A stretch of DNA of 64,000 nt from Brachybacterium tyrofermentans (GTDB lineage: Bacteria > Actinomycetota > Actinomycetes > Actinomycetales > Dermabacteraceae): the NCBI RefSeq assembly GCF_014897585.1, contig NZ_JABUXW010000018.1, forward strand, positions 30,485 to 94,484, in the 5' to 3' direction. Shown here piece after piece: positions 1 through 7,387 of this stretch (within the stretch, counting starts at the first letter, position 1; each line of letters begins with the position of its first letter). Made by a program: the position numbers and the translations under genes. The notes under the pieces were generated by a model. The model saw only the letters and a program-made list of their open reading frames with translations, was not told the DNA's origin and made no database searches.

Positions 1-2
1 TC

Positions 3-614
3 CTGCCGCTGCGACCCGACTCCCTCGCCGGGAAGACGGTCTACGTCGAGCTCATGGAGCAGGGCATCACGGTCAAGGCGCTGGACGCGCTGCGGAGCCG
101 TCTCGAGCAGGCGCACCCCGAGGTCGAGTTCACCACGGACTTCCGCCGCGCGGATGTCGCGATCGTGCTCATGAAGCCCTTCGTGGGCGCGTACTTCGAG
201 TTCGTGGGGATCGCCGATCTCGCGATCGACGACCACTCGCACGTGGACATCGCCAAGGTGCAGCAGATCCGTGAGAGCGTCGACACGATGGTCATCGGGC
301 TGAACGCCATGTACCCGTGGCTGCTCGACGTGATCGAGCCGCTGGCCGACGGCCTCCTCATCGGGTTCGAGTCCGACTACGCGACGATGGTCGACGCGGT
401 GCTCGGCGGCTACGCCCCCAGCGGACGCCTCCCGATCACCTTCCCGATCGATGCCGGGGCGATCGCGGTCGACGAGGACGGTCGCTGCTCCTCCCCCAAT
501 GATGTGCCCGGCTATGCCAAGGAGCGGCACATGGACGGGCGTCCCTACGTCTACGTGGACGTCGACGGGAACCGCTACGAGCTCGGACACGGCCTGACGT
601 ACGACGTCGCCTGA
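3..614 (+). CDS. Glycoside hydrolase family 3, C-terminal part (5' end outside window)
   Basis: The frame is open from the first bases, so only the last 203 residues are seen. They resemble the C-terminal alpha/beta sandwich of GH3 beta-glucosidases: alternating strands and helices, then the stretch GGYAPSGRLPITFP and a late GHGLTYDVA that match the conserved end of this domain. The catalytic nucleophile domain lies upstream. GH3 enzymes release terminal glucose, xylose or N-acetylhexosamine; the substrate cannot be told from this fragment. It belongs to the chromosome and ends about 120 bp before the prophage boundary. Confident on family, not on substrate. Confidence 0.8.
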   Translation: MPLRPDSLAGKTVYVELMEQGITVKALDALRSRLEQAHPEVEFTTDFRRADVAIVLMKPFVGAYFEFVGIADLAIDDHSHVDIAKVQQIRESVDTMVIGLNAMYPWLLDVIEPLADGLLIGFESDYATMVDAVLGGYAPSGRLPITFPIDAGAIAVDEDGRCSSPNDVPGYAKERHMDGRPYVYVDVDGNRYELGHGLTYDVA

Positions 615-676
615 CCGTCCCGCGGGCTTCCCGGCCGGCAGACAGGCCGGGGAGCCCACTGGTCCCGGGCACGCAA

Positions 677-718
677 AAGGCCCCCTCGCCTACGCATCAG
701 CGCAGGCGAGGGGGCCTT
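677..718 (-). terminator. Host ssrA terminator, displaced by the prophage
   Basis: Arms at 677-690 and 705-718 form a 14-bp GC-rich stem with a 14-nt loop. Read leftward it is followed by TTTT, so it ends leftward transcripts. It lies 17 bp beyond the left copy of the attachment core, exactly where the terminator of ssrA would be in the empty chromosome. It may also stop the rightward GH3 transcript. Confidence 0.8.
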
Positions 719-734
719 GTGCAGTGAGTGCAAC

Positions 735-761
735 GGTGGAGCCGGCGGGAATCGAACCCGC
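735..761. other. attL core (27 bp)
   Basis: Identical to 48765-48791. It is the last part of the tRNA-like domain of tmRNA (T arm and acceptor strand) left behind as a remnant when the phage entered. Ten further bases to the left (gtgagtgcaa) also match after a single C/T difference. Confidence 0.95.
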
Positions 762-830
762 CTCGGTGGTCTGTCCACCTGGGGTGATGCGTTCTGACCT
801 GCAGGAGAGGTCACCGGAGGTCACACCAGA

Positions 831-2015
831 TCAGCCCGTGGCGCTGGATGGTGTGGGTAAATTGTGGGTACGCCGGTACTCCTCGAGGGCGTCGCCCACG
901 GCGTCGAGGTCGTCGTCGAACAGGTCGGCGTAGGTGTCGAGCGTGACCGATGCCGACTCGTGCCCGAGCATCCTCTGGAGGGCCTTCACGTTCGCGCCGG
1001 CGCTGATCGCGAGCGACGCAGCAGTGTGCCGGAGGTCGTGCGGCGACATGTACGGCAGCTCGCACTCGTCGAGCGCCTTCTCCCACCACTTCGGCTTGAT
1101 CTTCTTCCCCGCCGTGCTCAGGCTCGCCTTGTTCGGGGTGCGCAGGTAGCTCGAGGTACGCGGCGCGGGGAACAGCAGCTCGCCCGGGCTGCGCTTGAGC
1201 ATGAGCTGCTCGAGCTCCTTCATGAGCGATGACGGGACAGGGACGCTACGTGCCTCGTCGCCCTTCGTGGTTCCGGTGATCCAGTCGCTCCCGCGGACGG
1301 TCACGGACTGCCACACCTCGAGGCGGTTCCGCAGCGGGCTCACGCTCATGGTGGTGAGCGCCGCCATCTCGCCCCAGCGCAGGCCGGTGTAGGCGAGCAG
1401 CAGCACGACGAGACGGTACATCGGGGCGGTCTGCGCGGCGGCCTTCGCGACGTCTTCGACTTCCTCGGCGGTGAGGTACCGGCGCCGTGCCTTCCGCACC
1501 TTCTTCGGCAGCTCGAGCCCGCGCGCCGGGTTCTTCGCGAGGAGACCGTCATCGACAGCACCGTCGAGCATCCCGCCGAGCACGCCGGCGCACCGAATCA
1601 CGACCGTCGCCGACCGGCCCTCGGCGAGCTCCCCGATCCAAGCGCGCACGTCCGTGACGCGAACGTTCGCAATCCTCACGCTCCCCCACCGCGGCTCGAC
1701 GTGGGTCCGCCATGCACCGTCGAGCGCGTCGTAGCTCGACCGCTTCCGGATCGCCTTCTTGTGCGCGAGCCACGGCCCCGCGAGCTCTCCCACCGTGACG
1801 CGCCCGGCGCTCGCCGCGATGAACTTGCCGCTGCTCTTCGAGACGTCGGTGCTCGCGAGCCAGTCCTGCGCCGACTTCAGGGTCCCGAAGCCGGTCTTGT
1901 CGGTCTGGCGTCCGTCGGGCTTCCGGTACCGGACGGTGTACCGGGTCCGCCCGGTGGCGTCCTCGTACTTCTTGATCTGCGGGTGCTTCGTCGCCTCGTA
2001 CTTGTACCGTGCCAC
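831..2015 (-). CDS. int: Tyrosine site-specific recombinase (phage integrase)
   Basis: 394 aa from a GTG preceded by GAGGAG eight bases upstream; an upstream ATG (2105) lacks such a site. Layout: N-terminal arm-binding region (about 1-65), core-binding SAM-like domain (about 70-160), catalytic domain (about 175-380). Catalytic residues visible: R213 (TGLRWGE), H326 and R329 (HDLRH), H352 (GHES) and nucleophile Y362 (TLDTY). It catalyses integration into and excision from the ssrA 3' end, with its stop codon only 70 bp from the attachment core. The 3' end of the gene contains a putative arm-type site (851-871). No obvious excisionase sits beside it; the small MerR-like gene at 6721 is a candidate. 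Confidence 0.95.
   Translation of the reverse strand: MARYKYEATKHPQIKKYEDATGRTRYTVRYRKPDGRQTDKTGFGTLKSAQDWLASTDVSKSSGKFIAASAGRVTVGELAGPWLAHKKAIRKRSSYDALDGAWRTHVEPRWGSVRIANVRVTDVRAWIGELAEGRSATVVIRCAGVLGGMLDGAVDDGLLAKNPARGLELPKKVRKARRRYLTAEEVEDVAKAAAQTAPMYRLVVLLLAYTGLRWGEMAALTTMSVSPLRNRLEVWQSVTVRGSDWITGTTKGDEARSVPVPSSLMKELEQLMLKRSPGELLFPAPRTSSYLRTPNKASLSTAGKKIKPKWWEKALDECELPYMSPHDLRHTAASLAISAGANVKALQRMLGHESASVTLDTYADLFDDDLDAVGDALEEYRRTHNLPTPSSATG
851..871 (+). repeat. Putative integrase arm-type site, left copy
   Basis: Two copies of TGTGGGTA spaced 11 bp apart, one helical turn. The same 21-bp block recurs at 48676-48696 with one A/T difference, in the same orientation, near the other end of the prophage. 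Paired repeats near both attachment sites are what arm-type integrase binding sites look like. Confidence 0.6.
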
Positions 2016-2138
2016 GGATCGGCTCCTCACGGACGTTGGACTGGCTGCGGTAAGGGATAGCGCATTCGTGCCGACCCTGCTGGGTGCTCTTCCGCCTCCG
2101 GGCACGACCGTCGGGGACAGGAGTTCAGGAGCGCCTCG

Positions 2139-2927
2139 TCACTTCACAGGGAACGGAGCGAAGGTGTCTGCGAATCCCTCTGCAGTCGCGGCCATCCCGA
2201 CGACCTCGTCAGGAAGATCCGCCGGCCCGACGAGCCACTGGACATTTCGCTGCATCGGGGCTGCATTCGGGTAATCGATCTCGCCCGAGAGGTCGTACAT
2301 TTCCTGCATCTCGTCGCTGTCTACGATGCCGTCGTCGTCCGCGTCGATAGCCTCACCCCACTCGACCTTCGCAGCTTGCGCGGACTGGAAGGGGTACTCC
2401 TGGCCTGCGGCGTCGTACATCGACCACTCATACATCCCGATCTCCTCGCTGCCAGAGCGGTTGTCGACATCGACCTTGATGTACGTGACCGGATCGGAGT
2501 CGGTGCCCTGGCGGAGACGTTCGAGATCCTCGGGACCCTCGGCGCCGACCTCGGCGATCGCGACCACGCCGGTCGCGCCCGCGAGATAGAACCGACCATT
2601 CGTTGGGACCTCGGCGTTCGCTAGAGCATCGACGTCAAGGTCGAGAGTCACGCCATCGAACTCGACGGAGTCGACGTTTCCGGATCCTTCGGTGTCGTCG
2701 CCACCGTCGTCCATCGGCAAGCCGTCGGGGTTCTCTTCGGCGTGCTCGGCCTGGATCTCGGCAGACGACTTCTCCTCCCCGCCGGCGTCGGAGGGCTCAG
2801 CGTCGGCCTGAGCTTCGTCCTGGGCCACGGTGTCCTCGGCGGGCGCGGGCTCGTCGGTGGTGCCGCAGCTGGCGAGGAGGAGCATGGCTGCTGCAGGTGC
2901 CGCGAGCAGTCGGAAGGTGCGCTTCAT
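2139..2927 (-). CDS. Secreted lipoprotein, lysogenic-conversion candidate
   Basis: 262 aa with a short basic N-terminus, a hydrophobic stretch and lipobox LLAS-C21, so it should be exported, diacylated on C21 and held on the outer face of the membrane. Residues 22-85 are Ala/Glu/Asp-rich and probably unstructured. Residues 90-262 look like a beta-rich extracellular domain. Start has AGGACC eight bases upstream. It lies between the integrase and the repressor block, transcribed leftward, a place where phages keep genes expressed in the lysogen. Surface lipoproteins in this position in other phages often block superinfection, but nothing in the sequence proves that here. Confidence 0.75.
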   Translation of the reverse strand: MKRTFRLLAAPAAAMLLLASCGTTDEPAPAEDTVAQDEAQADAEPSDAGGEEKSSAEIQAEHAEENPDGLPMDDGGDDTEGSGNVDSVEFDGVTLDLDVDALANAEVPTNGRFYLAGATGVVAIAEVGAEGPEDLERLRQGTDSDPVTYIKVDVDNRSGSEEIGMYEWSMYDAAGQEYPFQSAQAAKVEWGEAIDADDDGIVDSDEMQEMYDLSGEIDYPNAAPMQRNVQWLVGPADLPDEVVGMAATAEGFADTFAPFPVK

Positions 2928-3040
2928 GACGGGTCCTATCAGACGAAGTGGGTGATGCTCGGATCGTATGGCCGGTGTCGGACATCAGACGGTCGAGTGA
3001 TCGTTCTGTGACCAGGGGTGTGTCGCGTTCGCCGCCCGCT

Positions 3041-3178
3041 TCACGCTTCCCAGTACCCGGTGTCCTGGTTTCCCTCGGTTTCGAGCTCGATCACTTCCGC
3101 CCAGACGGGGGACGGAGATGGCTCCCAGAGTTCGAGAGGGAGCTGCGGCTGGTGGTGTTGGTTAGGCTCTCGCCACAT
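3041..3178 (-). CDS. 45-residue protein coupled to the ImmA-like gene
   Basis: Starts at an ATG that shares one base with the TGA of the preceding protease gene (TGATG), so it is probably translated by re-initiation. The 45 aa are acidic and rich in Pro, Trp and Glu (MWREPNQHHQ at the start, TGYWEA at the end). No known family is recognised. Its place as third gene of the repressor operon suggests a lysogeny-maintenance or immunity role; that is inference. The 110 bp between this gene and the lipoprotein start should hold the lipoprotein promoter. Confidence 0.5.
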   Translation of the reverse strand: MWREPNQHHQPQLPLELWEPSPSPVWAEVIELETEGNQDTGYWEA

Positions 3179-3558
3179 CAATCTGCCCAGTGGGCGTCTA
3201 CGAGGCGTGCGTCCAGCGCTCTGCGCTCGCTGGGCGTGAGGGTGTGGAGGCGGTGCTCGAGGATCAGCGGCATGACGTCGAGCTCGTCCGCGATCACGAG
3301 GACGTGGTTAGACCAGGCTGCTGCCTCGCCGAGATCGTCGAGTCTGATGAACTCGCATGCGAGTTCGCGATTGATGCCGTGCTCGATGACGGTGAGGCAG
3401 TGTCCGTCGTGGCCCCGGTAGTAGTGCGAGAGCTCGTGGCGAAGGACGATCTCGCGGTCTACGTCGAGGAGTTGGTCGTCGAGGTAGATGGTGTCGCCGT
3501 CGGTGTAGCCCAGTACGTGCTCCGGCAGAGGTGCGGCCTTGATCGTCGGTTCCATCAT
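3178..3558 (-). CDS. ImmA/IrrE-family metallopeptidase
   Basis: 126 aa. The zinc-binding motif HELSH lies at residues 41-45 (H41, E42, H45), and downstream acidic helices fit the COG2856 fold. In ICEBs1 and related elements such proteases cleave the element's own repressor after DNA damage. Here it lies 35 bp downstream of the repressor gene on the same strand, which is the expected partner arrangement. Start is one of two tandem ATGs (3558 or 3555). Confidence 0.85.
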   Translation of the reverse strand: MMEPTIKAAPLPEHVLGYTDGDTIYLDDQLLDVDREIVLRHELSHYYRGHDGHCLTVIEHGINRELACEFIRLDDLGEAAAWSNHVLVIADELDVMPLILEHRLHTLTPSERRALDARLVDAHWAD

Positions 3559-3593
3559 GTCCGGAGGTTATGGCGCGGGGCCGACAGCCGGGC

Positions 3594-4169
3594 TTAGGCA
3601 GGGTCGTCAGGTGCGGGTGCGTCGGGGCGTTCTGCTTCCTCGTCCTGTCGGCGCCGCATGTCCTTGCCGCGGTTGGGTCCGTGCATGGCTGCGAGGTCGA
3701 AGCCGGCCTTCTCCCAGGGGTACTGCTCTTTCTCAGGTCGCGCCTCCGGCACGGCTGTCGTAATCCCATCTGGCTGAGCATCACCCGCCACAACTTCAGC
3801 TTCTCTCTGGTCATCCCGTGCTCCCGCCTTCGAGAGCTCGCGAGCCATGGTGAGGAGGGCGTCCTGCGCCGGTGTGGACAGCAATCTGCCACCAGGCACC
3901 AGCAACGCATCTCCAGACGCCCCTCCCCTGACCTCAAGGCCGAGGGATCGAGCACTCGCGAGCACAACTTCTTGGACTGGAACGTCGAGAGCCTGGGCAA
4001 GCCCCGCGAGAGTCGCTGCATCCGGGAAGGCCTTCATGTCACGAGTCGCAATCTGCTGGATACGTGCTCGCGACAGCCGGCCTCCGCTGAGCGCAGCGAG
4101 CTGCTCGTAGGACCGATCGCCCTTCCGATCGGCGACGAGCGCCTGCAGCTTCGGGTTCTCAACGTTCAC
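3594..4169 (-). CDS. Prophage repressor with N-terminal HTH
   Basis: 191 aa from a GTG with GAAGG eight bases upstream; the upstream in-frame ATG (4322) has no such site and would run through the operator region. Residues about 10-65 carry an XRE-type helix-turn-helix (RSYEQLAALSGG, then a recognition helix in SRARIQQIATRD). The remaining 120 residues are charged, without the Ser/Lys pair of a self-cleaving LexA/CI peptidase domain, which fits inactivation by the separate ImmA-like protease. Divergent from the Cro-like gene at 4402, it should occupy operators in 4170-4401. Confidence 0.8.
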   Translation of the reverse strand: MNVENPKLQALVADRKGDRSYEQLAALSGGRLSRARIQQIATRDMKAFPDAATLAGLAQALDVPVQEVVLASARSLGLEVRGGASGDALLVPGGRLLSTPAQDALLTMARELSKAGARDDQREAEVVAGDAQPDGITTAVPEARPEKEQYPWEKAGFDLAAMHGPNRGKDMRRRQDEEAERPDAPAPDDPA

Positions 4170-4401
4170 GGGACACACCTTCAGTCGCGGGGCACGGGTT
4201 CGTCCAGTGGCACATTCCGGCGTCCGCCTAGCGGATCCGGGGGCGCGCCGGTGGGGATACCGCCTAACTACTGCCCCAGAGAATAGCCGCCCAATGCCGT
4301 AGCCACACACGATGGGCGTCACGTAGGACTTGCCAGACTGCCTAACGTCTGATTACATACTGGCATCCAGTGTTTGACAGAAGTGCCTAAGAGGAGTCAA
4401 G
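4170..4401. promoter_or_regulatory. Immunity region: divergent promoters and candidate operators
   Basis: The 232 bp between the repressor and the Cro-like gene are AT-richer than their surroundings. GCCTAA occurs at 4262, 4340 and 4385, with GCCTAG inside the palindrome TCCGC-cta-GCGGA at 4223-4235. A rightward -35 TTGCCA (4330-4335) is followed after 17 bp by TTACAT, a weak -10. The Cro-like gene has AGGAG five bases before its ATG. Operator assignment rests on repetition alone. Confidence 0.55.
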
Positions 4402-4719
4402 ATGACGCATCGCAAGTACCACAGGACCAACCGCAGGAGGTGGGGAAGCTTGCCGAACCGCATGCTTCTCATCGCGCCGGCCGCGCTCGCGGAGCAGATG
4501 GAGTACCGCGGCTGGAGTAACCGCCGTCTCGCCAAGTACGCAGAGTGCGCCCCGGGCACGATCGACAACTTGATGAACGGCCGAACGAAAGGCGTGAACA
4601 ACCCGCGAACCGCAGAGCTGATCTGCGAGGCGATGGGCTTGCCGCTATCTCTCGTTTTCGCGCCCGAAAAATCCAGTACTGCATGCCACACCGGCATGCA
4701 GTCCAATGCAGCCGCCTGA
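4402..4719 (+). CDS. Cro-like XRE helix-turn-helix regulator
   Basis: 105 aa with a basic N-terminal tail followed at residues 32-92 by a complete HTH (YRGWSNRRLAKYAECAPGTI, then NLMNGRTKG). First gene of the rightward early operon and divergent from the repressor, the position of Cro in lambda-type switches. It would compete for the same operators. Strong ribosome site AGGAGTCAAG-ATG. Confidence 0.75.
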   Translation: MTHRKYHRTNRRRWGSLPNRMLLIAPAALAEQMEYRGWSNRRLAKYAECAPGTIDNLMNGRTKGVNNPRTAELICEAMGLPLSLVFAPEKSSTACHTGMQSNAAA

Positions 4720-4744
4720 TCTCAAGCTCACCGAGGAGCACCCG

Positions 4745-5050
4745 ATGACCATCACCCCGATCCACACCGACCGCGTCCCCACCGAAGCCGACCTCTTCCC
4801 CCACCTCGACAAGGACAACGTCTGCATCTACTGCGGCTGCTTCCAGACCGACGAGCAGGCAGAGATCCGCACCATCGAGCACGTCACCCGCGACCTCCTC
4901 GCCGTGCAGCGAGTGAAGGAGACCCTCGCCCGCGAGTTCGGCGTCGCCTCCCCCGGATACGAGGACAACGTCTACGACCTCCTCTGCGACCTCGACATCG
5001 CACACCGCGAGGAAGCTCCCGCGCTCACCGGGACGGAAGTGGCCCGATGA
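4745..5050 (+). CDS. Early protein with CxxCxC cluster, function unknown
   Basis: 101 aa from an ATG preceded by GAGGAGCACCC; a second ATG at 4706 lies inside the previous gene and lacks a ribosome site. Cysteines at 27, 30 and 32 (CIYCGC) could bind a metal. The rest is acidic and mainly helical. It follows the Cro-like gene in the same direction. No family recognised. Confidence 0.55.
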   Translation: MTITPIHTDRVPTEADLFPHLDKDNVCIYCGCFQTDEQAEIRTIEHVTRDLLAVQRVKETLAREFGVASPGYEDNVYDLLCDLDIAHREEAPALTGTEVAR

Positions 5051-5130
5051 GCGCGCACCGCACCGTGCGGTCGGATCTCCTTGAGGAGCTCGGCGGTGTC
5101 GCGGTCGTGAACCCGACCCGGGAGCCCGAA

Positions 5131-5442
5131 TCAGTCCTCGGTGGGAATCCCGAGGTCCAGTCGCCCGAACTTCTTGATCGTGTCGAGGAACAGCTTCGCG
5201 CGATCAGGATCCTGGTCCGGGATGTTCTCGCCGATGTAGACGAACTTCAGTGGGGTGCTCGGTCCGATCAGGACAGTGATGGTCCCGTTCACGCTGTCCT
5301 GAACGGACAGCAGGAACGAGAGGCCGTCCTTCAGCACCGCGGGGATGACCTGCTCGAGCGACCGGAGCGTTTCCGGGAGCAGCCCGAATGCTGCGGACGT
5401 CTCGTTCGTCCCGACGTACAACATGGCGTCGATGTCGCGCAT
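5131..5442 (-). CDS. Leftward hypothetical protein inside the rightward early region
   Basis: 103 aa of mixed composition with alternating hydrophobic strands and helices (LLSVQDSVNGTITVLIG, then KFVYIGENI), which looks like a folded protein, unlike the Arg/Asp/Val-rich frame on the opposite strand. A strong site GAAGGAG lies seven bases before the ATG. It is the only leftward gene between the Cro-like gene and the late cluster, so it may be made in the lysogen or act as antisense to the early transcript. Function unknown. Confidence 0.65.
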   Translation of the reverse strand: MRDIDAMLYVGTNETSAAFGLLPETLRSLEQVIPAVLKDGLSFLLSVQDSVNGTITVLIGPSTPLKFVYIGENIPDQDPDRAKLFLDTIKKFGRLDLGIPTED

Positions 5443-5577
5443 GAAACTTCTCCTTCAACTGGTGAGAGTGCTGAACCGGGCCTGGCCAGCACGCTCAGCG
5501 TAGAGGGAGATCTCGCCGCGGGAGCCTCGGTCTCTGAAGCTCCCGCGGCCCCCGCCGAGGCGCAGTACAAGCGCGTC

Positions 5578-5778
5578 GTGAATCCCGCAGCCCTCCGTGC
5601 CATCCGGGAGCTGGCTGGCGTCAAGTCTGGCGATCTCGCTCGGGCTGCCGGGATCAGCCACAGCTTCCTCTCGAACATCGAGGCCGGCCGGAAGCAGCCG
5701 TCACCCTCCGTGACCCACACGCTCGCCCGGCGCCTCGGCGTCCCGATCGACGCGATCACTGTCCCTACATCCGTCTGA
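5578..5778 (+). CDS. Small XRE-type HTH protein (start uncertain)
   Basis: The last 66 residues of a long open frame form a clear helix-turn-helix: NPAALRAIRELAG, then DLARAAGISHSFLSNIEAGR, ending IDAITVPTSV. GTG at 5578 is the nearest plausible start, but its ribosome site is poor. The same frame is open back to an ATG at 5047 that overlaps the previous stop (ATGA), yet that extension lies antisense to the convincing leftward gene 5131-5442 and has shadow-like composition. Probably a DNA-binding regulator of early genes. Confidence 0.6.
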   Translation: MNPAALRAIRELAGVKSGDLARAAGISHSFLSNIEAGRKQPSPSVTHTLARRLGVPIDAITVPTSV

Positions 5779-5786
5779 ACGCAGAA

Positions 5787-5812
5787 GCGCCCCGCCGGCA
5801 AGGGCGGGGCGC
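5787..5812 (+). terminator. GC-rich hairpin after the HTH gene
   Basis: GCGCCCCGCC (5787-5796) pairs perfectly with 5803-5812 over a 6-nt loop. No T-run follows, so it may be an attenuator or RNA-stability element rather than a full terminator. It belongs to the same AGCGCCCC hairpin family as 47130, 47441 and 48349. Confidence 0.45.
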
Positions 5813-5837
5813 GTGATCCCCGAAGGGAACGATCTAC

Positions 5838-6617
5838 ATGGACCAGCTTATCCCCATCGACCGCGCCGAGGACGGTGCGCTCGTCGTCGCGACGACAGTC
5901 ATCGCCGCGAACACCGGAGTCCAGCACAAGAATGTGCTCGGTCTCGTCCGCGACAACCTCTCGGATTTCGAGGACTTCGGCGGGGTCGCGTTTGAGACGC
6001 GACCCTTCCCCACAGCAGGTGGAACCCAGCACCGCGAGGTTGCTCAGCTGAACGAGCATCAGGCCACGCTGCTCCTCACGTTCATGCGGAACAGCCCGAT
6101 CGTGAAGGCATTCAAGAAGACCCTCGTGAAGGCGTTCTACGCGATGGCCCAGGAGCTGCAGCATTCGGCGCCGGAGATGTCGGGGCCCGAGCTGATGGCC
6201 CGCGCCGTGCTCGAGGCGAACCGGACGATCAAGGCTCTCGAGGCCACCGTCTCCGAGCAGCAGCCGAAGGCCGACGCCTGGGACCACATCGTGTCATCCG
6301 CTGGCTCGTGGTCGTACGAAGAAGCCGCAAAGGTCCTCTTCGAGCAGGGCGTCGTGACGATCGGGCAGCAGCGTCTCGTCGCTCGGCTCGTTGAGTGGGG
6401 GTACCTCTTCCGCGATTCGAAGAAGCGCCCGCACGTCTACCAGCGCCACCTCGAGCAGGGACTGTTCGTCACGAAGGCCCGGGTCTACACCGACCAGGAG
6501 ACAGGCGAGACCCGCCAGTCGTCCGCGCCCCAGGTGCGCATCACCGGGAAGGGCCTAGACATGCTCTTCCGCCGGTTCCGCGAAGGCCAGCTCGCTCTCC
6601 CTGGGGTCGCAGCATGA
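5838..6617 (+). CDS. ant: Phage antirepressor (Rha-like N-terminus, KilAC/ANT C-terminus)
   Basis: 259 aa. Residues 15-100 match the Rha regulatory domain (HKNVLGLVRDNLSDFEDFG, HREVAQLNEHQATLLL, then NSPIVKAFKKTLVKAFY). Residues 150-255 match the KilAC domain (SWSYEEAAKVLF, IGQQRLVARLVEWGYLF, PHVYQR, and a final ITGKGLDMLFRRF). Proteins with this pairing modulate lysogeny by DNA binding or by opposing the repressor. It heads the main run of early genes and ends with an ATGA overlap to the next gene. Confidence 0.85.
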   Translation: MDQLIPIDRAEDGALVVATTVIAANTGVQHKNVLGLVRDNLSDFEDFGGVAFETRPFPTAGGTQHREVAQLNEHQATLLLTFMRNSPIVKAFKKTLVKAFYAMAQELQHSAPEMSGPELMARAVLEANRTIKALEATVSEQQPKADAWDHIVSSAGSWSYEEAAKVLFEQGVVTIGQQRLVARLVEWGYLFRDSKKRPHVYQRHLEQGLFVTKARVYTDQETGETRQSSAPQVRITGKGLDMLFRRFREGQLALPGVAA

Positions 6618-6724
6618 CCGCCCCGACCCCGCCGGCCCGCCGCCGTGGGCGCCCCCGCCACCTCCGCGACGTCGTCCGTTCGCTCGCCCTCACCGCTCCC
6701 ACTCACCGGAAGGACCCGTCATGA
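6614..6724 (+). CDS. 36-residue basic protein
   Basis: ATG overlaps the TGA of the antirepressor gene and its own TGA overlaps the ATG of the next gene, so coding would be continuous across the operon. The product is Arg/Pro-rich (RRRGRPRHLRDVV) and could bind nucleic acid. Kept because of the double ATGA coupling; composition alone would not support it. Confidence 0.4.
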   Translation: MTAPTPPARRRGRPRHLRDVVRSLALTAPTHRKDPS

Positions 6725-6987
6725 CCACGAAGACGATCAGGCAGCAGATTCAAGGCGGGCTGGACGCCCGCACGCCCCGACCTGCACTCGCCGTGGTGCC
6801 CTCGGCTCCCGCGACGCCGTGGATGGACTCGGTGGGCGCGGCCGAATACACGGGCTTCACCGCCGACGCGCTGAAGCAGATGCGCTACCTCGGCACGGGC
6901 CCGGCGTACTCGAAGCCCGCGGGGCGCGTGCGGTACCACCGCGACGACCTCGAGACGTTCATGCGTGAGGGCAGGCGGTCGGCGTGA
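6721..6987 (+). CDS. MerR/excisionase-like HTH protein
   Basis: 88 aa; residues 33-86 form a winged HTH of the helix_turn_helix_17 type (VGAAEYTGFTADALKQMRYL, then GRVRYHRDDLETFM). Such domains occur in excisionases and small transcription factors. It is the best excisionase candidate of this prophage, although it is not next to the integrase. Confidence 0.65.
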   Translation: MTTKTIRQQIQGGLDARTPRPALAVVPSAPATPWMDSVGAAEYTGFTADALKQMRYLGTGPAYSKPAGRVRYHRDDLETFMREGRRSA

Positions 6988-7223
6988 ACGCGTCGCTGAT
7001 CCCGTTCCCCGCCCGCCGGGGCCGGTACCGGATCTCCATCGAGCAGATGGGCTTCCGGCCCGATGACCTCCGCTGGGTCGTGGCCTGCTCCTGCGGCCAC
7101 GCCGATGTCCGACACGACCGCGAGGACGCGCGCCGCGCTCGCCGGCAGCACCAGGCCGAGCACGACCGTGCCGTCCAGGTTCATCCCGCGGGCAAGGGCC
7201 GACCGGGCGGGGGCGCCGCATGA
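6984..7223 (+). CDS. Small early protein, unknown
   Basis: 79 aa from a GTG overlapping the previous stop (GTGA). Contains ACSCGHADVRH, a CxCxH cluster that could bind zinc, followed by an Arg/His-rich helix. No family recognised; position is in the overlapping chain of early genes. Confidence 0.5.
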   Translation: MNASLIPFPARRGRYRISIEQMGFRPDDLRWVVACSCGHADVRHDREDARRARRQHQAEHDRAVQVHPAGKGRPGGGAA

Positions 7224-7387
7224 GCATCGTCCTGCTTCTCGCGCAGCTGCTCGTCCAGCTGACCCTCGCCGTCGTGATCGTCCTCGGTGCCGGGTTCCTG
7301 ATGTGGCTGCTGTGGGACACAACCGTGGGCCCGTCGGCCCGCGCCGCCGCCGCACGCCGCCGAACCCCTGGGGGCGCCCGGCCATGA
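7220..7387 (+). CDS. 55-residue single-span membrane protein
   Basis: Overlaps neighbours by ATGA at both ends. Residues 5-33 are strongly hydrophobic (LLAQLLVQLTLAVVIVLGAG and onward) and are followed by a basic tail, so the C-terminus should face the cytoplasm. Phage early membrane microproteins can interfere with host division or superinfection; no evidence here for a specific role. Confidence 0.55.
   Translation: MSIVLLLAQLLVQLTLAVVIVLGAGFLMWLLWDTTVGPSARAAAARRRTPGGARP

Noticed and set aside
735..790. A tRNA gene at the left boundary
   Set aside because: Only a T-arm/acceptor remnant of tmRNA is present; no full cloverleaf can be formed.
4374..4379. Perfect TTGACA just before the Cro-like gene
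   Set aside because: A -10 at normal spacing would overlap the ATG and ribosome site; the better promoter candidate starts at 4330.
5047..5577. + strand extension of the HTH frame starting with an ATGA overlap
   Set aside because: Composition is shadow-like and it lies antisense to a gene with a strong ribosome site. Left as an alternative in the HTH entry.
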